Shown piece by piece: positions 5,422-10,949 of a stretch of DNA of 10,949 bases. The notes under the pieces are model-generated. The model worked only from the letters and a program-made list of their open reading frames with translations, was not told the origin of the DNA and did not search any database. Positions within the stretch are counted from its first letter, which is position 1. Every line of letters starts with the position of its first letter. The stretch lies in contig JBAQUT010000019.1 of the NCBI GenBank assembly GCA_049297695.1, positions 1-10,949 of the forward strand, written 5' to 3'. The stretch is from JACKLD01 sp049297695 (GTDB lineage Bacteria; Pseudomonadota; Alphaproteobacteria; UBA2136; UBA6156). The position numbers and the translations under genes were made by a program.

Positions 5422-6115
5422 AAGCCGCCACCCGCCGGAACAAATGCCCCGCCTGAACCACGTTCCCATCGCTGGTGATGGCAGGGGGCTGGCTGGGCAA
5501 GGGGTCAAAAATCAACGCCGCCCCGCGCTCCCACCCGCTGGTGTAACCAGCCCGAATCTCAATCCCGTAGTTCACAGGTCCCAAGCGCTTCAGGCTCATG
5601 TCCGCCATCTGGTGGATCAACACCTCTTCCATCCGCCCGTCGGCATCGGCTTCTCGTTTCAAACTCCAGCCAAGGCTTAACACGGCCTGGGGGCAATATT
5701 GCTGGCACAACCGCACAAATTGCTCGGGCTCCAACCCGTCGCTGGGTTTCCCGCCCTCGGCAGGCAACAACGTAAACACGTTGGCATGCAACATCACAGG
5801 CACGGTGGGCTTCAGGCGCTGCAACACGGCAAGCGTCGGCTCCACGGCGGCCGCATCGGCAAAATCCAGCTTAATCCCCTTCCCCGCGGCCATGACCAGC
5901 TCCACCCACGTGGCCACATCCAAATCCGCAATGTCTTGCCACGCATGGGCCATGCAGGGCAGGGCATCTTCCGCCGCAAAATGGACATCCCCCTCCACCA
6001 TGTGCACGGCAGGGTCGGCACATACGTCGCTTAGGTACACCTTGCTGTTCACACCATGGGCCCACCCCAACTGGGCGGGGTCACTCACATCAAAATGGGC
6101 GCATATGCTTTGCAT
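5420..6115 (-). CDS. FAM151/menorin-family protein (DUF2181-like)
   Basis: The 231 residues follow the FAM151/menorin pattern, a TIM-barrel-like family related to glycerophosphodiester phosphodiesterases and best known from animals (FAM151A/B, C. elegans MNR-1). In order: GWAHGVNSKVYL (residues 17-28), MVEGDVHF (39-46), MAHAW (55-59), KGIKLDF (79-85), VEPTLAVLQRLK (91-102), MLHANV (108-113) and LSLGW (146-150). The residues that would line a phosphodiesterase-like site are present: H20, E41, D43, H57, K82 and D84. There is no signal peptide, so it is probably cytoplasmic. The start is well constrained, because an in-frame TAG lies four codons upstream with no other start codon between. Biochemical function in bacteria is not established to my knowledge. 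It is convergent with the small gene at 5189 and downstream of the AT-rich hypothetical gene. Confidence 0.78.
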   Translation of the reverse strand: MQSICAHFDVSDPAQLGWAHGVNSKVYLSDVCADPAVHMVEGDVHFAAEDALPCMAHAWQDIADLDVATWVELVMAAGKGIKLDFADAAAVEPTLAVLQRLKPTVPVMLHANVFTLLPAEGGKPSDGLEPEQFVRLCQQYCPQAVLSLGWSLKREADADGRMEEVLIHQMADMSLKRLGPVNYGIEIRAGYTSGWERGAALIFDPLPSQPPAITSDGNVVQAGHLFRRVAA

Positions 6116-6186
6116 ACCCCCAACCTACCCCAAACCCATCACTCACGGGTAGCCCTTGGCCACAACAACAGGCAGGGGTGTGGCGT

Positions 6187-6714
6187 TTACGCCTTCTTCA
6201 CAAACCTAAAGTCTTCTTCGGGAACCTTAACAGGCACCTCTTTCTCAACCACAAAAAAACCTTGAGTTATACGAACTTTCTCTGTTTTCACTCTACGGAG
6301 AGAACCCTTACTATCTAAGACATACTCCTTAGTAAGTTGTTCAGGCGTTAAAATTTGTAATCCTGAACGATAGCATCCTACATCAACAACCCATGTTTCT
6401 GCTGGTACAGGTTCTGTTTTTTGAACTGTAAAAAAGCCTTGTGAGCTTGTAAAAGTACGCATATCACCTTCTCGTGACAAACGTGGTAAACGGCTCATGT
6501 ATTCTTCACGCCAACGATAATGTTTCGGTATCGCTTCCAAATACTGTTCATCTGTAACAATCCGCACCCCGTCAACTTGGCAAAATGCTTCAATCAAAGG
6601 CGTCCTTAAATTTCCAAGGCTATCCCCATAAAAATCATTCGGGCCCCGTGGTTCGGGGCTTGGTGGTGTTTTGTCCTGATAGCCAAACTCTTTGCCGTCT
6701 AAGTCGATGTTCAT
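6187..6714 (-). CDS. Hypothetical protein with an internal duplicated motif, AT-rich
   Basis: The 175-residue, hydrophilic product has no signal peptide or membrane segment. I do not recognise the family. Two segments resemble each other: SQGFFTVQKTEPVPAETW (about 91-108) and TQGFFVVEKEVPVKVPEEDF (about 150-169), each preceded by a basic stretch, so the C-terminal half looks like a tandem of a small beta-rich unit. The N-terminal 30 residues are Pro/Gly/Asp-rich and probably disordered. The ATG at 6714 has AGGAG 8 bases upstream. Base composition is clearly more AT-rich than its neighbours and codon choice lacks their C/G-ending bias, which fits recent acquisition or weak expression. It has its own promoter-like sequence overlapping the end of the ankyrin gene. 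Confidence 0.82.
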   Translation of the reverse strand: MNIDLDGKEFGYQDKTPPSPEPRGPNDFYGDSLGNLRTPLIEAFCQVDGVRIVTDEQYLEAIPKHYRWREEYMSRLPRLSREGDMRTFTSSQGFFTVQKTEPVPAETWVVDVGCYRSGLQILTPEQLTKEYVLDSKGSLRRVKTEKVRITQGFFVVEKEVPVKVPEEDFRFVKKA

Positions 6715-6739
6715 CGTTGTATCTCCTGTTTCAATACTT

Positions 6740-6768
6740 TATATATGTATACTATAATGAAAAGTCAA
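6740..6768 (-). promoter_or_regulatory. Promoter of the AT-rich hypothetical gene
   Basis: TTGACT (6768-6763, 5 of 6 to consensus) is followed after 17 bp by TATATA (6745-6740), in a very AT-rich stretch. Transcription would start near 6733 and leave a short leader carrying the AGGAG site. The -35 box is four bases from the ankyrin gene's stop codon. Confidence 0.65.
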
Positions 6769-6771
6769 CCC

Positions 6772-7824
6772 CTATTCCCGTCCCAAAACCCCCGGCCGCT
6801 TCGCCCCATGGGCCAACAACAAGTTCGCCAAGGTCATGTCGTTCTGGGCCAAGGCCACATCCATGGCCGTGGTACCGCTGCGGGTGGAGGCGTCCACTTT
6901 GGCCCCGTTTTCTAACAACAACTTCACCATTTGGAAGTTCCCCTCCTTCACCGCCCCGTGCAAGGCGGGCACGCCCACGGCATCCACGGCGTTCACATCG
7001 GCCCCTTGTTTCACCAGCAGCCGTACCATGTCCAAACTGCCTTTACGGCTGGCCACCATCAAGGGCGTCAAACCCAACCTATCATGCCCGTTGGGGTCTA
7101 GCCCGCCCGTAATCAAACGCTCCACCATGGCCGCATTGTTGCTTTGCACGGCATAAAACAGGGGGTTCCAGCCTTCGCTGTTGCTGCTTTGAGGGTCGGC
7201 CCCCAAAGCCATCAGCAATTCCACCATACCCGGCAGGTTTTGCTCCACCGCCCGCATCAACGGAGTCATATTTTGGGTGTTGGCAAGGTTGGGGTTGGCT
7301 CCCGCCGCTATCAAAAGCTTCACCACGCCGGGCTGATTGCTTTCCGCCGCCGCATATAACGCCGTGCTGCCAAAGGCGTTTTGGGTATCCACCGCCATTC
7401 CAAGGGATACATACGTAAACTCTGCCTGTTTATCTCCCTTCCGTGCCGCGTTCATCAACCCTTCCGCGCTCCACGCATACCCTTGGCGTATCAAGGCTTC
7501 TTTGGTGGCATCCCGCTGCAACACGGCCTCCGTTGCTGTGCTGGCGCTGGTTATTTGGGTTACATCCAACCCCACAAAAATCTGGCCCGAATTCCCATTG
7601 TCGCTAAACACAACCCGACGGTCGGGCTGGGTGGTGCTAAACGCTTCGCGGGGGTACACAGGCACTACGGCAGGCACCTCCACCTTGGGGGGTGGGGCTA
7701 GGGTGCTGCCCCCGCCCATGGCCATCCACCCCACGGCCGCCCCCAAAACCCCGCACACCACAGCCGCCGCCACCACGGGCACAGCCGCTTTGGGGATAAT
7801 TTGATGGTTGTTAAAAAGCTGCAT
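6772..7824 (-). CDS. Membrane-anchored ankyrin-repeat protein
   Basis: The product has 350 residues from the ATG at 7824. Residues 13-36 (AAVPVVAAAVVCGVLGAAVG...) form one membrane segment after a short basic N-terminus, so the remainder probably faces the periplasm. A Pro-rich spacer follows (41-60). From about 119 onward come roughly seven ankyrin repeats with a 33-residue period. The clearest are at 152-184 (GSTALYAAAESNQPGVVKLL), 185-217, 218-250, 251-283 (LTPLMVASRKGSLDMVRLL) and 284-316; the first and last are degenerate. Such repeats bind partner proteins; no catalytic domain is present. An ATG three codons earlier (7833) is possible, but a GATAAT box overlaps it and ends 7 bases before the ATG at 7824, as in other genes here that lack a Shine-Dalgarno site. 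It is divergent from aspS. Confidence 0.88.
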   Translation of the reverse strand: MQLFNNHQIIPKAAVPVVAAAVVCGVLGAAVGWMAMGGGSTLAPPPKVEVPAVVPVYPREAFSTTQPDRRVVFSDNGNSGQIFVGLDVTQITSASTATEAVLQRDATKEALIRQGYAWSAEGLMNAARKGDKQAEFTYVSLGMAVDTQNAFGSTALYAAAESNQPGVVKLLIAAGANPNLANTQNMTPLMRAVEQNLPGMVELLMALGADPQSSNSEGWNPLFYAVQSNNAAMVERLITGGLDPNGHDRLGLTPLMVASRKGSLDMVRLLVKQGADVNAVDAVGVPALHGAVKEGNFQMVKLLLENGAKVDASTRSGTTAMDVALAQNDMTLANLLLAHGAKRPGVLGRE

Positions 7825-7831
7825 GATGGCC

Positions 7832-7837
7832 ATTATC
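7832..7837 (-). promoter_or_regulatory. -10-like box of the ankyrin gene
   Basis: GATAAT (5 of 6 to consensus) on the minus strand, 7 bases before the ATG at 7824. No good -35 box lies 16-18 bp upstream. If used, it excludes the upstream ATG at 7833 as the start. Confidence 0.35.
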
Positions 7838-7900
7838 TTGTTGTTGCAAGCACGTTAAGGGTGCCTAAGCCGCCTGTAAACGCTCCGCCCCGTTTTCCTC

Positions 7901-7945
7901 CTGCGTGGTGTGTTTCTTGACACGCAGCCCCAAAACCGCCACAAA
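7901..7945 (+). promoter_or_regulatory. aspS promoter region with an inverted repeat
   Basis: A perfect TTGACA (7917-7922) lies 17 bp before CACAAA (7940-7945), a poor -10 box. The 7-bp inverted repeat CTGCGTG (7901-7907) / CACGCAG (7921-7927) straddles the -35 box and could be an operator or part of a leader hairpin. A second short stem, ACCGC / GCGGT (7935-7950), covers the -10 region. The role of either is not shown by sequence alone. Confidence 0.4.
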
Positions 7946-7969
7946 GCGGTATTCAAAGGAGTGAACATC

Positions 7970-9784
7970 ATGACACTGCCCGCCAACCCCTACCGCACCC
8001 ACCTGTGTGGCGAGATGCGCCAAACCCACGTCGGCCAAACCGTCAAACTGGCGGGCTGGATGTTCCGCCGCCGCGACCACGGCGGCGTGGTGTTCATCGA
8101 CGTGCGAGATAACAGCGGCATCGTGCAAGTGGTGCTGAAGCCCGAAACCGTGGGTGCCGCCGCCATCGAGGCCATCACCCACACAGGGCTGGAAAGCGTC
8201 GTAAGCTTTGAAGGTAAAATCATCGCCCGGGGCGAAGACCTTGCCAACCCCAACATGCCCACGGGCGAGATTGAGCTGGAAGTCACCACCCACACCGTGC
8301 TGGGCCGCGCCGACCCGCTTCCCTACGCCTTAACGGATGACTCCGTGCCGGAAGAACTCCGCCTCACCTACCGCTTTCTGGATTTGCGCCGCGACGACGT
8401 GCACAACACCATCCACCTCCGCTCCGATGTGGTGGCCAGCATCCGTAAAAGCATGTGGGCCTTGGGCTTCCGGGAATTCCAAACCCCCATCCTCACCGCC
8501 AGCAGCCCCGAAGGCGCCCGCGACTTCTTGGTGCCCAGCCGCCTCCACCCCGGCAAATTCTACGCCCTTCCCCAAGCCCCCCAACAGTTCAAACAATTGC
8601 TGATGATGAGCGGGTTTGATAAATACTTCCAAATCGCCCCCTGTTTCCGCGACGAAGACGCCCGCGCCGACCGCTGCCCGACGGACTTTTACCAACTTGA
8701 TTTGGAAATGAGCTTCCCCACCCAAGACGCCATTTTTGATGTGGCCGAACATGTTGTGGGCGGCGTGTTTGATGAATTCAAAAACTGGAACGGCAACGGC
8801 CGCAAACACACCGACATGGCCCTCACCCCCGCCCCGTGGGTGCGCATCCCCTACGACGAATCCATGGCCAAATACGCGTGTGATAAACCCGATTTGCGCT
8901 GCCCGCTGGTCATCCAAGATTGCTCCGCCATCTGGGCCGAGTCCGAATTCCAAGTGTTCAAATCCATGGTGGCCAAAGGCGATGTGGTGCGCATGATCGG
9001 CGTGCCCGGCGCCGCCAGCCAACCCCGCAGCTGGTTTGATGCTGTTGGCAAATGGGCGCAGGATGAACTGGGCTCCCCCGCCGCCCCCGGTTATATATCC
9101 CTTAAAGACGGCGAATTCAAAGGTCCCCTCACCAAGTTCCTCAAACCCGAACAGGTCAAAGCCATTTTCGACCAAGCGGGCCAAACCGAAAACGGCGTGG
9201 TGTTCTTCGTGGCGGGCAAATACGCCACCACCCACAAAATCCTCAACCCGCTCCGCGTGCGTTTAGGGAAAGACTGCGGCCTGAACGAAACAGGCATCTA
9301 CAAGTTCTGCTGGATTGTGGATTTCCCCATGTACGAACGCGACGATGCCACCGGCAAAATCGATTTCTCCCACAACCCCTTCAGCATGCCCCAAGGCGGC
9401 TTGGAAGCCCTCAACACGCAAGACCCTCTCACCATCAAAGCCTTCCAGTACGATCTGGTGTGCAACGGGTACGAGCTCATCAGCGGCGGAATCCGCAACC
9501 ACCTTCCGGAAGCCATGATACGGGCGTTCGAGATTGCAGGCCTGCCCCCCGAAATGGTGAAAGATAAATTCCAAGGCATGTGGAAAGCTTTCCACTACGG
9601 CGCCCCTCCCCACGGCGGCTGCGCCGCAGGGCTGGAACGCATGGTGATGCTGCTGGCCGAAAGCACCATGGTGCGCGACGTGGTGATTTTCCCCATGACT
9701 CAACGCGGTGAAGACCTGCTGATGGGCGCCCCCACGGTGGTGGATGACCGCCAATTGAAAGAGTTGCACATTAAGTTACGCTAA
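7970..9784 (+). CDS. aspS: Aspartyl-tRNA synthetase, probably non-discriminating (Asp/Asn)
   Basis: This 604-residue class IIb synthetase activates aspartate and charges tRNA-Asp. The N-terminal OB-fold anticodon-binding domain spans about residues 1-110 (LAGWMFRRRDHGGVVFIDVRD). Motif 1 is around GFREFQTPIL (166-175), followed by SPEGARDFLVPSR and LPQAPQQFKQLLMMSGFDKY. Motif 2 is FRDEDARADR at 226-235. A bacterial-type GAD insert fills the middle, and motif 3 is GAPPHGGCAAGLERMVMLL from 544. Histidine at residue 37 (RRDHGG), where E. coli has leucine, is the residue type associated with non-discriminating enzymes that also form Asp-tRNA-Asn for GatCAB. The start at 7970 is fixed by AAAGGAG at 7955-7961 with 8-base spacing; the frame stays open to 7910, but that part holds the promoter. 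Confidence 0.97.
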   Translation: MTLPANPYRTHLCGEMRQTHVGQTVKLAGWMFRRRDHGGVVFIDVRDNSGIVQVVLKPETVGAAAIEAITHTGLESVVSFEGKIIARGEDLANPNMPTGEIELEVTTHTVLGRADPLPYALTDDSVPEELRLTYRFLDLRRDDVHNTIHLRSDVVASIRKSMWALGFREFQTPILTASSPEGARDFLVPSRLHPGKFYALPQAPQQFKQLLMMSGFDKYFQIAPCFRDEDARADRCPTDFYQLDLEMSFPTQDAIFDVAEHVVGGVFDEFKNWNGNGRKHTDMALTPAPWVRIPYDESMAKYACDKPDLRCPLVIQDCSAIWAESEFQVFKSMVAKGDVVRMIGVPGAASQPRSWFDAVGKWAQDELGSPAAPGYISLKDGEFKGPLTKFLKPEQVKAIFDQAGQTENGVVFFVAGKYATTHKILNPLRVRLGKDCGLNETGIYKFCWIVDFPMYERDDATGKIDFSHNPFSMPQGGLEALNTQDPLTIKAFQYDLVCNGYELISGGIRNHLPEAMIRAFEIAGLPPEMVKDKFQGMWKAFHYGAPPHGGCAAGLERMVMLLAESTMVRDVVIFPMTQRGEDLLMGAPTVVDDRQLKELHIKLR

Positions 9785-9813
9785 ACTCCAACACTCATTT
9801 CATGGAGGGGGGT

Positions 9814-9835
9814 TAAGGGGGCGGTAGCCCCCTTA
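9814..9835. repeat. GC hairpin downstream of aspS, copy 2 of a repeated element
   Basis: The stem TAAGGGGGC / GCCCCCTTA is identical to the one after hpf, here with loop GGTA, starting 30 bases after the aspS stop codon. The matching position after two unrelated genes suggests a 3'-end function. Confidence 0.75.
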
Positions 9836-9876
9836 CGACCATAGGTCGTCATGGCGAGCGTCGCGTGGCCATCTCC
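9836..9876. repeat. Composite palindromic repeat, variant copy E
   Basis: A perfect short hairpin, CGACC-ATA-GGTCG (9836-9848), is followed directly by TCATGGCGAGC with a partner GGCCATCTCC (arms ATGGC 9851-9855 and GCCAT 9868-9872). The plan, a variable small palindrome followed by TCATGSC...GSCAT, parallels the copies at 1801, 3675 and 5072, although the second-module sequence differs. Confidence 0.55.
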
Positions 9877-9905
9877 CAAAGACGTCTAAGTTCAACGCAC
9901 CCCAC

Positions 9906-9934
9906 TTGGTACACACCCAAACATCGCGTACACT
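9906..9934 (+). promoter_or_regulatory. Candidate promoter of the tsaE fusion gene, predicting a leaderless transcript
   Basis: TTGGTA (9906-9911, 4 of 6) and TACACT (9929-9934, 4 of 6) are 17 bp apart. The ATG at 9942 begins 7 bases after the -10 box, and no Shine-Dalgarno sequence is present. Confidence 0.5.
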
Positions 9935-9941
9935 CCCCGCC

Positions 9942-10949
9942 ATGAACCCATGGATGCACCCCGTTCTCACCTTCCAACTGGAGAACGAACACGCCACGCA
10001 AACCCTCGCCACGCTTATTGCCCGCTTCGCCGTGGTGGGCGATTTGATACGTCTGGAAGGCGATTTGGGCGCAGGGAAATCCACCTTCGCCAAACATTTT
10101 ATCCAAGCCTTGGGCCACCAAGGCGATGTCCCCAGCCCCACCTACACGCTGGTGCAAACCTACGAAACCACCCGCCTCCCCGTCGCCCACATCGATTGCT
10201 ACCGCCTGAAAAGCCCCGACGAACTTGCCGAACTGGAACTGGAACCCTACCGCACCCACGGCCTCATCCTCGCCGAATGGCCCGATAAGGGCGGGGATAT
10301 GCTCCGCGCCAACCAGCCCGACCTGTTGGCGTACCACATGGGCGAAATGAACAATTGTGGCGTGCTCACTCTCCACATGGCCAACGGCCCCGCGCCTCAC
10401 AGCCGTACGGCCACCCTTACCTGCAGCCGCAGCTGGCGCCGCCGCATCGGCTTTTGGCCCCGCATCAACCCCACCTTTGCCGCCACCATCAGCCCTACCC
10501 TCTGCCGCGAAAGTACCGAGGCAGGGCGCACCGCCTTCCTTCAAGCCCACAACATCCACCCCACCAACATCACCTCCGTCGGCAGTGATTGGTCGTTCCG
10601 CACCTATTGGCGCCTTACGTTTGCCAACGGTACAACCCAAATTCTCATGGATGCCCCCCCGCCACTGGAAGGTACCACCGAGTTTGCCCAAGTAAGCACA
10701 TGGTATCGCGATATAGGTCTCCACGCCCCCAAGGTTGTAGCCCACGACCACGACAATGGTTACCTGTTGTTGGAAGATCTTGGCAACACGTCCCTCGCCT
10801 CAACTCTTTCCCCCACCAATCCCCAAACCGCATGGTATCATGTGGCGCTGGATGCCCTTGCTCAATCCGCGCGTAACACTCCCACTGAGGCCCGCCACTA
10901 CACCGCCACCGATTGGTGGATTGAAGCCTCCCGCTTCACCGATTGGTAC
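9942..10949 (+). CDS. tsaE: TsaE-phosphotransferase fusion protein, C-terminus beyond the window
   Basis: The frame runs 336 codons from the ATG at 9942 to the last base without a stop. Residues 1 to about 170 are TsaE, the ATPase that supports N6-threonylcarbamoyladenosine (t6A37) formation on tRNAs with TsaB and TsaD. Visible motifs are Walker A GDLGAGKST (40-48), SPTYTLVQTYE (65-75), HIDCYRL (83-89) and ILAEWPDKG (109-117). From about residue 196 a second domain begins that resembles the aminoglycoside-phosphotransferase/AmgK kinase fold: SDWSFRTYWRLTF (215-227), ILMDAPP (234-240) and YLLLEDLG (274-281). Its catalytic HxDxxxxN loop would lie past the edge. AmgK kinases phosphorylate MurNAc/GlcNAc at the anomeric position in cell-wall recycling, and TsaE/phosphotransferase fusions are known in Alphaproteobacteria. 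A -10-like box ends 7 bases before the ATG. Confidence 0.9.
   Translation, partial: MNPWMHPVLTFQLENEHATQTLATLIARFAVVGDLIRLEGDLGAGKSTFAKHFIQALGHQGDVPSPTYTLVQTYETTRLPVAHIDCYRLKSPDELAELELEPYRTHGLILAEWPDKGGDMLRANQPDLLAYHMGEMNNCGVLTLHMANGPAPHSRTATLTCSRSWRRRIGFWPRINPTFAATISPTLCRESTEAGRTAFLQAHNIHPTNITSVGSDWSFRTYWRLTFANGTTQILMDAPPPLEGTTEFAQVSTWYRDIGLHAPKVVAHDHDNGYLLLEDLGNTSLASTLSPTNPQTAWYHVALDALAQSARNTPTEARHYTATDWWIEASRFTDWY

Noticed and set aside
7910..7969. Upstream in-frame ATG of aspS
   Set aside because: It lies before the TTGACA box and has no ribosome binding site, while the ATG at 7970 has AAAGGAG at ideal spacing and matches the family N-terminus.
8330..9235. 301-codon open frame on the minus strand opposite aspS
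   Set aside because: Shadow of aspS; no recognisable protein features.
9814..9835. Intrinsic terminator after aspS (and the twin after hpf)
   Set aside because: The stem is strong but no T-run follows on either strand, so I list it as a repeated hairpin only.
9849..10751. 300-codon open frame on the minus strand opposite the tsaE fusion
   Set aside because: Gly/Val-rich shadow frame; the plus-strand frame carries Walker A and other TsaE motifs.

Overview
The window is about 11 kb of a bacterial chromosome with fairly high GC. Three things point to an alphaproteobacterium: the style of the aspartyl-tRNA synthetase, an rbfA-truB-rpsO cluster, and a TsaE protein fused to an AmgK-type phosphotransferase, an arrangement known mainly from Alphaproteobacteria. 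I cannot name the order or genus. Most of the window is housekeeping sequence. Two stretches (about 2290-2940 and 6190-6770) are clearly more AT-rich and hold protein sequence I do not recognise.

Layout, left to right. A polytopic membrane protein on the minus strand (1-660) runs off the left edge. Divergent from it is a thioredoxin-reductase-like ferredoxin/flavodoxin-NADP+ reductase (760-1782). A composite palindromic repeat follows, then a secreted protein (1947-2939) whose first 90 residues look like a VirB2/TrbC-type pilin and whose last 230 residues are a low-complexity linker plus a duplicated two-cysteine module. A bidirectional terminator separates it from the minus-strand operon rbfA-truB-rpsO (4533 to 2977). 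hpf, a short form, is divergent from rbfA. After hpf come a GC hairpin, a second palindromic repeat, a 67-residue hypothetical gene and, convergent to it, a FAM151/menorin-family gene (6115 to 5420). An AT-rich hypothetical gene (6714 to 6187) and a membrane-anchored ankyrin-repeat gene (7824 to 6772) complete the minus-strand group. aspS (7970-9784) runs divergently. A second copy of the GC hairpin and another composite repeat follow it, and the window ends inside the tsaE-phosphotransferase fusion (9942 onward).

The genes are mainly translation-related: ribosome maturation (rbfA), tRNA modification (truB, tsaE), a ribosomal protein (rpsO), ribosome hibernation (hpf) and tRNA charging (aspS). 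The FNR supplies or uses reduced ferredoxin/flavodoxin, and the phosphotransferase domain probably works in cell-wall sugar recycling.

Three observations stand out. (1) Several transcription-unit-leading genes have a promoter-like -10 box ending 6-7 bases before the ATG and no Shine-Dalgarno sequence. In three of them a -35-like box lies exactly 17 bp upstream, which predicts leaderless mRNAs. Other genes here have clear AGGAG sites. (2) A dispersed palindromic repeat present in intergenic regions also sits in frame inside truB and adds roughly 20 residues. (3) The plus strand is C-rich over G whichever way genes point, as expected from replication-strand asymmetry.
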